A stretch of 64,000 nucleotides of DNA from Eimeria necatrix. Lineage: Eukaryota > Apicomplexa > Conoidasida > Eucoccidiorida > Eimeriidae. Both the position numbers and the translations under genes were made by a program. Shown here in pieces: positions 11,007-22,100 of the stretch (the stretch's first letter is position 1; the number at the start of each line of letters is the position of its first letter). The stretch covers positions 1-64,000 of the forward strand of contig NW_013655239.1 of assembly GCF_000499385.1 (NCBI RefSeq), written 5' to 3'. Below the pieces are notes generated by a model that did no database searches, was not told the DNA's origin, and saw only the letters and a program-made list of their open reading frames with translations.

Positions 11007-14000
11007 CTAATCCCTCATATGCTCCTCCTCCTCAGTGTGATTGTCAACGATTCTCACTTCATTCGTGTCCACGGCAGCCGGCGTCCGTGTCTGCGCCTCC
11101 CGATCCCACCTCCAAGAAGGCGCGGAAGTTGTTCCAAGTGAAATACTGGAACCCACGCCTCTTTAACACGCTGCTCATTGAGACGCGAATCCAGTTCTCC
11201 GCTTGTGAAGTCCTTTGAATGAGCATCCTCAAATGCTGCAGCTTCTACGACGTAATCTGCATATGTTGTGGAGACGTCAGCTACAAAGCCGTTAACACTT
11301 TTAACGACCCTTCCCACCACCTGCATCAATTCACAGACTGACAAGAACAGTGCGCAAAGCTACTTCTCAAGACCTAGAGGAAACTGCAGTATAATTCGCT
11401 CCGTCTTACAGTACGCTCACCGGTCATAAGCAAGAAAGTGACATGCAACTTCTGCATCTTGTACTGACCTCTGGATTTGCGCCTGTTGGTAACAAGCTCA
11501 GAAGTAGGCGACGAGCAGCCAATGAACCCTGGAGGCGCTAATGAATTTCCACACAGTGAAGCATCAGGATGGTAAATATGAAATAGAGCGAACTTTTAAA
11601 GAAACGAAACGGGAAACACTGAACCACCATTTGACTGTGGGGCTCACCACGTGGGTGGGGTCATACAGCAGAAGCGGAACAAATCCACGCCTTCCAGAGA
11701 GAGCTGATCGGTCGCTGGCGCTCGAGAGCTGTAACGCACTGTGCATGCTGGCCCCTCCCAGCTTGAGCAACACGGTTGCAAAGGCTTGGTCCCCGGCCTT
11801 GTCATGAAGTCGCTGTGCCAAGTCTATCAATGGTGCGTACTGCGAGTAGGGCACGTTTAACATGTCCGCTACAAGGCAAACAAGCAAATGTTTAGGCTTA
11901 TGCAGTGAATCTAAAGTGGAGCACAGGTCTGGAACTTCACACTGACAGGTGTTGCTCCCCGTCGAGGCAACTGCCCTACCTGCTAGTTGTTTTAGTGTAA
12001 GCTCCTGACAGTCACCAACCGCTGGCAGTGGCCGGCGCTCGAAGCTGACGTGGCTTAGCTGCTCGATGCCCCGAAGTTTACGCAGCTCTGCGCTGCTGCA
12101 CAATACAACTGATGTCCCAGGAGTCTGGCCCCGGCCTGCACGGCCAGCTCTGGAGCACACAAAGAATACGAGAAGCAGTGCTTGGCAGGCGCTTGACAGG
12201 TTCAACAGCATTAAAAGTTCGCTGGCCTTAAACGCAGGCACATTGCTTCTAACACCCGTAATTAAATTCAAGCAGCCAGGTCGTGCAATGTAGCTGTGTG
12301 CCTGAACATCAGGCACTTTTTCCTGCTTTCCCACCTATGTGTATAAGTCTCAGCAGTACTTGGCGGGTGCATGTGGACCACAAGGACGACGGAGGGTATA
12401 TCAAGGCCCCTGGCTGCTACGTCAGTGCTGACGAGTACTGACGTCTGCAGGGTTTCATGCAACGTAAGTATTTATCCCGAGTGTATGAAATTCCACCACT
12501 GTTGTATGAACCACTTGCCAAATTGTGGCTTATTATGGGGTTCGGGATTAGCAAAGCTGTGCCGACGTCGCTTCTCGGAAACTCACATCTCCCTGTATAA
12601 AATTCTGCATGGCACGCTGGCGATCTTGCGTATCCATATTTGAATGCACTGAAGAAATAGACCACGAATCCAGTAATGGGTGACTTTTGATGTAACACAC
12701 CTAGGAACAAGCAATGCACACCTAGTTCTGCACTGAGGAGCTGCACCAACAAAAGGGCTCGTTGAATTTGTAATATGCCTACGAGCTGAAAAAACGCTAA
12801 CCTCTTCTTGAGAATCGGCGAAGACAATGCACTGCGGCGGCATGTCGTCTTTGGAGAGCTTTATGCCTGTTGATGATGCTGATTCGCCTGGAGGCTGCTG
12901 ATGGCCCGCTGAAGTGACCGCTGCCTCGAGAGCTTCCAAAGAGTCACTTGCTAGATTGTTTGTCGGTAGCGGTGCCTCTGCCTCGTCATCTACAGTGCAG
13001 CTCTTCTTTGCTGAAGCTTCAGCTGATCCCCTATTTCTCATGTTTGGTTGCCTCTCTCCAGCAGTCACACGTGGAATGTAGGCTCTCAAGGTCTCCGCCA
13101 AAGCCAGCATCTTCCGTTCCTTTTCCATGTGCTCTTCTTCAATCGTTTGGTTCCGTCGTTGTTCGCCAGTTTTCTGTGGTGCTGGTGTCGTTCCAATTGC
13201 CACGCCTTCAACATAGCTTCCGTCGTCTCTCAAGGCGTCACCTAGACTCTGTGAAGGAATGAAGCATATGTGGTGCGTTACGCCGGCCCCCAATACTGCA
13301 CTCCCTGGTTGAATTACACAACAATGAGCAGGCAGCTACAACTTAATCGCATCAACGAAGGAAGATGTGTAATGATATCGTATATGCTGAAAGCTTACCT
13401 AAGGCGCCCTTCTCTGACGTGTCTCCACTTTTACCCCTTGTGGAATTTTCCTCAGTGACCAGTTCTCCGTCTTTCACATGTTTGGATGCATTAAGGAGGT
13501 TTAATACCTCAACCTGTGGGAAGTCTGTTTCGAAGATGGAAAGCATACTTTGCGTTAGGACAGCACTAAAGCAAAGTAGCTGGAGAGAGCTACTGAAGCA
13601 CTGCAGACCTTCGCCAGACAAATGTTTATCACCTTTGCCATCCTTACAGCCGAGCGCAGTCCGGTAAAGGAATTGTATTTTCGAGTGGTAGTCACGACGC
13701 AACAGTGCGTCTGCTTCATCAACGACTAACACACGCAGATTGTTTAAGCTAAGCGGAGAAGGCTCAAGCGGTCCTGATCGTTTTGTCCCCATGCCCCGTG
13801 GGTGCCTAAACCCTGTCAGGGCGCACACTCTATCTGGCGTGGATACCACAATTTTAGCGGGAATGTGCTGCAGCAGCTCTTTATGTTGGCGCATGGGAGA
13901 TGTAGGATCTAAGAGGATTACCGGTGCTTGCGGCAGCAGGGCCATCGCGACGCTCGTTACCTGCCTAGCCAGTTCCCGTGAAGGGACTAGGATCAAGGCA

Positions 14001-14512
14001 AAAGGAAACGAATATGCTTCAGCCGAAGTATTCAGCGTATCCTTCATCTCCTCAGCCACAAATCTCTGCAAAATAGGGATTAGATACGCAAGCGTTTTCC
14101 CTGCACCTGGTCGTGCGGCAACAATTAGGCTTGTGCCTGCCAGTGCACGCAGAAGGCAATGCCTCTGGACATCGGCTAGCTTCCTGATTCCTAAGCGCTG
14201 CAGTCCTTCTTGTAACTCCGGCGATATGGGGAGGGCAGAAATTTTGGCAGCTGACAGTCCAGTAATCGCCCGGACTCCTGGCTGTCTCCGTGCGTCACCA
14301 AAATGTGACGCTGAGGAGGCCGATATCGCATGGCAACAAAAGCCCTTGCAGATTTTGAAGATCCGGCGATGCCGGTGCACGCAAGAAAAGCTTCCTGCCG
14401 TTGCACCGATCGCAAGACGGCTTGGGAGTGCTGGCCGAGTGCATGACCTCCCCCAACTAGCGAGGCGAAGCTCACCAGAGAGGTTTCCAAGGATATGAAA
14501 TGACCTCTGCAT
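11007..14512 (-). CDS. DEAD-box ATP-dependent RNA helicase
   Basis: Eight minus-strand exons: 14512-13399, 13295-12802, 12740-12701, 12648-12587, 12444-12335, 12149-11648, 11320-11147, 11090-11007 (2580 nt, about 859 aa). The first 90 residues are Arg/Ser/Cys-rich and could be an organellar presequence (inference). Core motifs: Q-motif-like DVQRH, motif I ARPGAGKT, Ia PSRELARQ, Ib STPDRV, II VDEAD, III FSAVLTQ (SAV for the usual SAT), IV CIVFADS, the block [44 protein letters not shown] 120-residue Lys/Glu/Gln-rich insert lies between motifs III and IV. After RecA2 comes a family-like tail ([16 protein letters not shown]), then a segment [18 protein letters not shown] and an acidic end EEEEHMRD. 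Uncertain points: the intron after FADSQEE is 61 nt (alternatively 16 nt, keeping 15 more residues), and the last two exons rest on phase and coding look; without them the frame stops at 11564 or 11054. Confidence 0.85.
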
Positions 14513-17500
14513 TACTCCAAATATACCATTTCTGCAATGTTTGTCTACATTACAGTTTTCAGTTGGATGCTACTCTCGAAGTGAGTTTTCCACGCCACTC
14601 CCGTGGAGTTTCTCTTCGACGCGGGAAATTCGCCTACAACAGCGTCCGTTGATTCAAAATCGACATAATGGTAATTTCAATCGTCACCATCACGAACAAG
14701 TTGACGGGTCAGCCTGCGTGGATCGTCCATGAATCTACGTAAACAAATTTACAGGTGGCCAGGCAAAACATTGGGCATATGTTGGAGGAATGGGTGCAAA
14801 ACTCCTAAGATCATCAAACGCGCTTAATGAATGCCATGATTTCACTCAGTGGATAGATTCAAGCGGAAAGGATGCTACTTTTCTTGGTTGGATTAACAGA
14901 AATCTCGAAGGAAGCCCCGCTTTGTTGATAGCAGCGTCCCAGAGGAATGCGAGCGTAATATGCCATACTTATCAATACGAAAGCGGCATCAGGTATATGA
15001 TCATTAATCAGCAGTGAAAGAACATCCGGTACTGCTGCAGCTGTTGTTCCGCATTAGGTTCTAGACATTGGGCCCCATGAGTGCTCTGCCGATTTTGCCC
15101 TGCCCAAGATTACGGTCCCATGTGCTATAAATTTTGCCGTATATTGTTAGAATATTGACGACAATTGTATAGAGGGACAAAATTATTCCTTGCAATAATT
15201 TCTGTTGGCGTCATACCTAAATTGTCTGCGTAGCCTCTTTGTTGCGCCCAGTGGTGTATTGTAACAATTCGCGGAGATTTGCTCTAAATTATAACGGCTA
15301 CTTTATGGTAGCCATGTTCTATTAGCAGGATATGATACATGTAGGCCTATCATAGCCTAAAATATAGCGTATTTACATAGATTGCAGGCTGGTAGTCTGT
15401 GCTAGGGTGTGAGATGCACGGCTGAGTGAGACGTCCAGGGTAACTTGCAGGTTCTCAAGCAAAGACCGATCTCGACGCCATAAATCCCTAAAAGAGCATT
15501 TGATTCGGTCTAAAGAAAAGTGGAGAGGCAATACAGCTGTGTGTCTGGGGGCAGAAAAACAAAAGAAGCAGAGGACGAGAATCGACGCAGAACTGCCGGG
15601 GTTCTGATGATTTCACGGGGATTTCACACGCAATATGCTGCTTTTGGTCAAGCCCCTCACGGTGCCCGTACAAGCAGCTCATTGTTAATTCTGATCAAGA
15701 ACAACGTGCGGAGAATAATTTCAAAAGGATTTGTCAGGTATGAGGTTCAATCGTGGCGACTCCACAAATTAGCAGTCTTCGAACAATCAATTCGTCTGCA
15801 TAGGAGGGTTAGTTTCTAAGACTTTACTAACACAGCGCACAATGGACGCCATCCTGCTGAAGCAACAACCGTGGCAAAGTTTGCGCATATTTCGGTTGCT
15901 AGCATCTACTGAAACATACAATTTTCACGTCTTTAGGCGCAACCACGTAGTGAGTTGGTACATACTCCTTCGTGGGAAAAAATTAAAACCGACAGAGGAA
16001 GTGAGTTTCATTCAGTCTGACCTTGGTGACGGCAAAGATCTTCGTAGAGTGGGCGTTAGCTCCTCCACCGTAGAGGAAGTCACATTATATGGTAAGTGGA
16101 TTCCCGTGGTAGATCTCGTGAGGAGTAAGCAAAGACGTTGCCCCACGCCTCTGCCGCTCAAAGAGTCAGGTACTTTCGGTGCAAGCATATACAATGCTCA
16201 TTCGCCGCATAAGATGCTTTAGGAGGAGCGGTGGCCATGCTGCATGGCTCCAACAACACCTGGCTTCGCTGATCGATAATACGAATCGTCACTAGCAACT
16301 CTGACATAGCTACGGTTTGGCTAAGTGACTTGCCACTCAGTTGTTCTGTTACTATAGAGATGCGCTTCCTTAGCAGTCTCCTGTTGGAGCCATTTGTTCC
16401 TGCTGTATCACCGCTGCCTCGCCCTTCAGTAAAGGCGCGCAACAATCTTCGTGCATGTCATCGTTTCCAATTCAATTTCTAGCTTCCAATATCCTAGTCC
16501 ACAAAAGTTTGGACTTAGTTGCCGTGATGCCAATGCCTAGGAAATGCTACACGAATGCATTTGCCGCCTCAGGCATGACCCCAATAGCACTGTAGCTCTC
16601 TGGAATTTCTTCTTGAAAGGCCCATTGCTGGCACTTTCTAGACACAGAAAACCACGGGACTGGGCTTTTGCTACAATATGGGTACGTGGGAACCCTTCAC
16701 TGTGTTTCGCACAGTTTACAGAAGCTTAGGGTCCAACCGTTTTCTCCGCCCACTCGAAGACACCTTTAGTTTGGTGACTGCTTGCATCTGTCGACAGTTA
16801 CCTGCAGTTCAGCTGTTTGGCGACTACTCCACAGGCAGCTGTGAGCCGTTTGTCCTTCATCGTGCCTCAACTGGCTTCCTGGCCTCTTTTCAGATCTAAA
16901 CTTTTCATAATTATCACCAGTCATGCCTTATAAGTCGGTCCCCGTGGCGATGTGGTGGGCTGCCTCCTTGGCTACCTCTGGAACTCTAGTCAGAATTGCT
17001 ACCTTGCTCAAGGTGCTGCATAGACTTCTTACCTTTAATTCCCCCTTATTGTTGAGGAAATGGCTTCTTCAAATGCTTCGTCTTTCCGTCATTTATCACA
17101 CAAGACCATAAACGTGTATCTGCAGACCTCACCATGGCTGCTGAGCTGGGCGCATCTAGTGTTATTCCCATGGAGCTCGTTCCTTTTGGCCCGTCCCTGT
17201 GCACTCCCTACGGACTTTATGAGGCCAAGCCACTGGCTAAACATCATTTTGGGCTGGATTTCACCGTCGTTAACGCAAGGAAGTCAAAGGTCAATTTGCC
17301 CATGTTGGCAATCAACAAATGCAAAGTGTACGCACTTGCTTCCAGCTCTTTTGTCGAAGATTTTTGTTGATCACGGCTATCACATAAGCTCGAAGTTGAG
17401 GTGTCAATAATCATTTATAATGCCCGTTTTTTTTCACTTCATATTCTTTTATAACGCCATACACCTAGTTGGCAATTTTGCAGGCCTGTCTTTACCACGA

Positions 17501-19126
17501 GCTCAGCAGAAGTCCCCCAGAAAAATGTTTTCGCTCTATAGGTTTCTTTGTCGAAAACTTCCATAACTACAGCTGTGCAGAGGTTCAATGAAGGAACGTG
17601 GGCGAAAAATATTCTGGCATTTGTCTTATTCAGCCCTTCAACCACCTCAGGGGCCGAGAGGTAGTAGAGCATTGCCAGGTTCGTTTGCCACACATTCCCG
17701 CCAAAATAAAGGAAACAGTGCAGCAGGCCACAGTTTCACGCTGCAAGTGGAGCGGAGGGAAAGCGCCGAATTGTTTGTTGTCGCGCTTTGCCTCTCAGAA
17801 ATCTTCACCCTCCGTGCAGAGAATGGTGTACACCATACTCTATTTATAATGCCTCAATACCTAGTAGAAGTTCTACGGCTTTTCTGAGAGACACTTGAGC
17901 AGGCTCTTGAATTTCTGCCACTCCGCATATACGCGTTATGAGGCGCTAGTAAATGGGGCATCTTCCCAAGGGCCAGATCTTCATCGAGATTGTTCGATCA
18001 AAAGTGGTCCGCAGAATCGATCCACTCTCAAGCCCTAATAAACCCCTATGTGGTTTCCCATGGTATCACAGTTGGCACCTCTCTTGTGTAACGCCGTGCC
18101 TACAATGCTACGATAGGAGCATTCGAACTCCCGTCTCCCATGGAGATATCGCCCTTGTCCATCTTTAACTAGCAGTATATATCAGACACTTTAAGGCCAT
18201 AATACACTTTCCTGACAACAAGTAATCCCACGTCAAATGTACAGAGCAACTTAGGAGCCACATTTTTCTCCAGGGATACATATACTGCGGGGAGACACCT
18301 ACTGAGGAATGTGGGGCTACTACTGAAAGCTACTCCAACAAATCCCTCTTGGGGGCTCCCCATAGACGGCCACCTCTGGAATTCCAGGAAGCTCGTTTTT
18401 GAAGAATAAATCCCTGGAAGGCCTATCTGGAAACCACCATTGAAAGCCACGTCGGGGCGCCCAGAGGAAGCTTGTTCGGGTACTCCTTAGCAAGCTACTA
18501 GGGCCCCTGCTCATTTGCCTAATACTTTATTCTCCCAGTGCATTTACATTCGACCACAGATATCCATGTCTTGCGATGTGTGTAAATTCGAGAATCTTAT
18601 TACATTGTCAGGTGCGCTTCAGATAAAGTAGTTTCAGGATGCTACGCAGGTAACATGGTAACTGCCATGGAATGTCGTTTAAAACGAGGGGCTGATACTT
18701 CGCAGACACTAGATTCCTGTAGTTTCCTTAGCAGTTGTACTGGCTTCACAGAAGGGTATGTTGCGCGGATAAAGTTCTGTCTCATTCAGCAGCTTGCTCA
18801 CAAATAGGGCTGTGCCATCAAGTAGTGCGATTTACAGTTTCTTCGAAAATCCAAGCGAGGCAGGTGCAGTACTCATCAAATAAAGAAAACGTAAAGGTGA
18901 ACTAGACTAAAAAAGTTTTGGCGAGGGCCGCGTAGGCCCAATCAGTCCAAAACTGACGAATGGCAACAGCAGCGAGAGGGAGCAACGTAAACGATAAGTA
19001 GAAGACAAGGCTACGAGGACGTCGGACGATTCAGTTCTTCCACTGCCATAGAAAATTTCAGTTACCTCCGGGGAAATGACATCTGCAGCGACGGCTTGAC
19101 TGTCAAATGCTCGCTTAGAGTACACT
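14513..19126. other. Long gene-poor stretch
   Basis: About 4.6 kb between the start of the helicase gene and the stop of the dynein gene (both minus). No exon chain can be followed. Isolated open frames with ATG exist on + at 14790-15017 (75 codons), 15842-16222 (126 codons) and 17134-17370. The 15842 frame contains two donor-like sequences (GTGAGT near 16000, GTAAGT near 16091), so it could be an exon of an unrecognised gene, but nothing downstream joins convincingly. It should include the helicase promoter and the dynein 3' UTR. Confidence 0.4.
17134..17370 (+). CDS. Possible small hypothetical protein, 78 aa
   Basis: An intact frame begins with ATG in a good context (CACCATGG) and ends at TGA; the product starts MAAELGASSVIPMELVPFGP. 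It has no signal peptide, membrane helix or motif I recognise. A CTGCAG acceptor-like sequence lies just upstream, so it could be an exon of a longer gene. It may be chance, given the gene-poor surroundings. Confidence 0.22.
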   Translation: MAAELGASSVIPMELVPFGPSLCTPYGLYEAKPLAKHHFGLDFTVVNARKSKVNLPMLAINKCKVYALASSSFVEDFC

Positions 19127-22100
19127 TTATGCATCGGTCGCCATCGTCAGTGCTACTCCCGCAAGTACCCAGCGTCGTTCCAAATCATCCGCACTCATCC
19201 TGATCCAGACACAGACAGTACACAACGCATGCACTGGCGGAACGCAGCTATGAGACTCGCAAAAATCAGGGTCGACTGAAGAGAGTAGCCCGGAGCTGTT
19301 GCATGCAGGATGTCCTCTTGTGACCTGCAGATTACAGCTCACCGCAGATTTGCAGTGGTCACATAGGTTGGTCCTCTTGCTGATGTTAGATAAACAGGGC
19401 AGTTGTACATGCCCGTAATGTCGGCCTCCTCAGTTGGTATGGCCTGCACTAGGAAGACGGGCATTGGGTACTGTAGAACCTTGGGCTGTGCTTGAGTAAG
19501 ATTCCCTTCGACGTCTCCCTTGCCATCCTCCCAAGCCGCACCTTCCAGGAAAAGCCCATGAATCAGTACGCCTTTTTCGGGAGCTGTTATAGGCGGCTGT
19601 TGCGGTTGCGACCCTATCTGCGCCGCTCCTGCTGCAGCCCCATGCCGGGTATTTGTCACTGTCCACCAGAGGCACATGCGATCTAGCGCGAGCGACTCCT
19701 CTCGCGCACGAACCTAACCACAAGAGGAAAGATACACCTAAGGCAAATTGAGCCGTGCAACACGAAGGAAAGCATAGAAGGTCAGCGACATATAGTGTGC
19801 TCATGCTGCTTGACTCCCTGCGCCAAATAATTTGCTGATTTATTGTTAAGCAACTAAACTTACCTGCATTACGGCCGTCAGGAACGACATAGGATTAAAA
19901 AGCCCCGATATCCACAGAGGACATGGGAGGATAAAGTCTGTGCTCCAATCATCTAGTTGTTTCACCCGATGCAGTAGGTCATTTACCCTGAAGTTTGAAC
20001 ACCCACTGCACTTCAGGAAGTTCATGGCTTTCCTGGAGGATAGTTCTCATCAGCTGGTACATGCAGTCATAGGATTATGCAACTGAAGGCAACGCAGGTA
20101 TAGGTTTTTCGTGCCCTGGAGTTACCCACCAGGGCGCCAGCTGCTTGCGGGACTCATAGGCGTATGGCTTCCACGCTTCTGGAACCCTGCCCATGTAAAC
20201 GGACGCTGACAGTTGTTCCATAGACTCAGTCATATTCAGTGCACCCTGCACACAAATGAGGAAAATAGGCTGCCTAGGCATCTTCTCTTTGAGCGTCATT
20301 TGGCTTACGCTGAGCCTTCTGAAGTCGGCTCTGCATGAAAACACCGTGTAGTACTTTTGGTGCATTTTTGCTCTTCTGACAGTGGCACTTGAGTAATAGT
20401 ACCACTGCATTCGTGCGTCTTTTACCTCCAAGCCTTTCTTGACTTGCTCCAAGGTTCGCCTAGCCTCCACCAACAGAACGTTCATCCGCTCTATTTCCTG
20501 AATGAGCGTAGCATTCAGTGCAACATAAACCACCACGGCGTGGGTCACTGTTGCCGCAGAAAACTTGCTGGCTTACTGTGCTTCATGGCTCTTCTGCATG
20601 CAACGCGATGATTTGTAGCGGCCAAGCTCCTGCTATGCTGGCTTCTGAAATACCCGCAACTCACTTGAAGGCAGACGACGTTTGAAGGATGAAATTCCTT
20701 GACTCTGGCCCGAATTGCAGCGACATCAAATGGAACAGGTATTTTCGAAAGCAAAGAATCCACGACAGCCAGTACACTATCGTCTTTCCCACCGCCAGAA
20801 GTTGTAGCACCAGCAAAGCCAGATACTTCCTGAGTGTGCTCACATTCAAAAGCAGGTTGCTCCTGGCACTTCAGCGACTAGTTAGGAACTTTTTGCATCG
20901 ATGTGACAATTGAACACGGCATGAGCGTGGTTTCCATGAAAAAAAGTGCGTGGGAGTTCTCATTGTCAAGCCGCAGACAAAGCGTACCTGTAGGGTTGTA
21001 AATAACTCATCTGTTTGCGAACTCAGGGACCCCAATTCAGCATTAGGATGAAGACCGAAGACCTTCACAACAGGCACACCTATTCAAATGCATTTGTGTC
21101 ATAACTTGTCACTTTTGTCAAAATTTGGTCTTTCAAGACATACCAGAAGCTTCCAGTGAAAAAAAGTGACAATCAGAATGCCAGCATGACATACACCCCA
21201 GTCATACCTGAGGATTTTCCGGAGGCGTCCGCTCCTCAACAAATTTCTCGTATAGAGCGAAGTCCGTTTTCGCTGGGTCTGGAGTTCGGAAAGAAGGCCC
21301 AAGTTGGTAGCTTTGAAGTACCTCAGGCAAAATCAGGCCTGCCAAGTATGTATTGTTTACGCGACGATCGAAGCCATCCGTGATATGGCCACCATACATA
21401 ATTTCTCCCAAAATATACCGGATATCTTCAAAAGGTATATTAGCATACCTGAACAGCCCCAACACAGCAGTAGGAACATACATCAGATGGACAGTGCTTG
21501 AATACCTGAGGGACAACTTCGATACAGTGCCGTTTGACTGGTTCTTCCTTGTGTGCGGTCTTACTTGTCTAGGTAATTCCTTATGACATTGCCGCATATT
21601 GTCAAATCTCCCTCGTTAAATGAGTACGACCGGCTCCAGCCCAGAAAGCCAAACTTCTTGCGGCCGATGATCAGCGCGTGGAAGTAACACAAAGAGAATA
21701 ACAGTGCCTTGAACTCCCGAGGACGAGAGCAAGACTCAACCATGTCCTGAAGTATACATATCTTCAGTGTACATTTACACCGTTTAGTCAGCTGTGCTGT
21801 AGCGCTTAAAACGAAGCAAATGTTATGTGCTTCTGTTGGTAACAAAATGCAGTCCCTTGCACTGACGTCTTTCGGGCTTTTCCTCTGGTTATCTACTTGC
21901 CTTGCCAGCTCCATTCACTGTAAGCAAGTAGCAGCAACAAGTCGCCTATATGAGCTTACCCGCGAGAAGCAGGAGAGTGCCCTGCGAAGATTGGCCTTAA
22001 GGTCCTGAGGAGCTTCATCGGCAATCTTGATGCTCCGTTGAAGTAGTGCCTCGGGAATAATTTGCAGGTCACGTAGAGGAGGGGGCTCAGATGTCACAAC

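Noticed and set aside
13740..14498. Plus-strand 252-codon frame
   Set aside because: It is antisense to helicase exon 1, which carries motifs I, Ia, Ib and the start of the protein.
18300..18500. Possible degenerate repeat or retroelement fragment (similar CCTCTGGAATTCC-like segments)
   Set aside because: Only short, imperfect similarities between neighbouring segments; no reverse-transcriptase, integrase or terminal repeat is visible.
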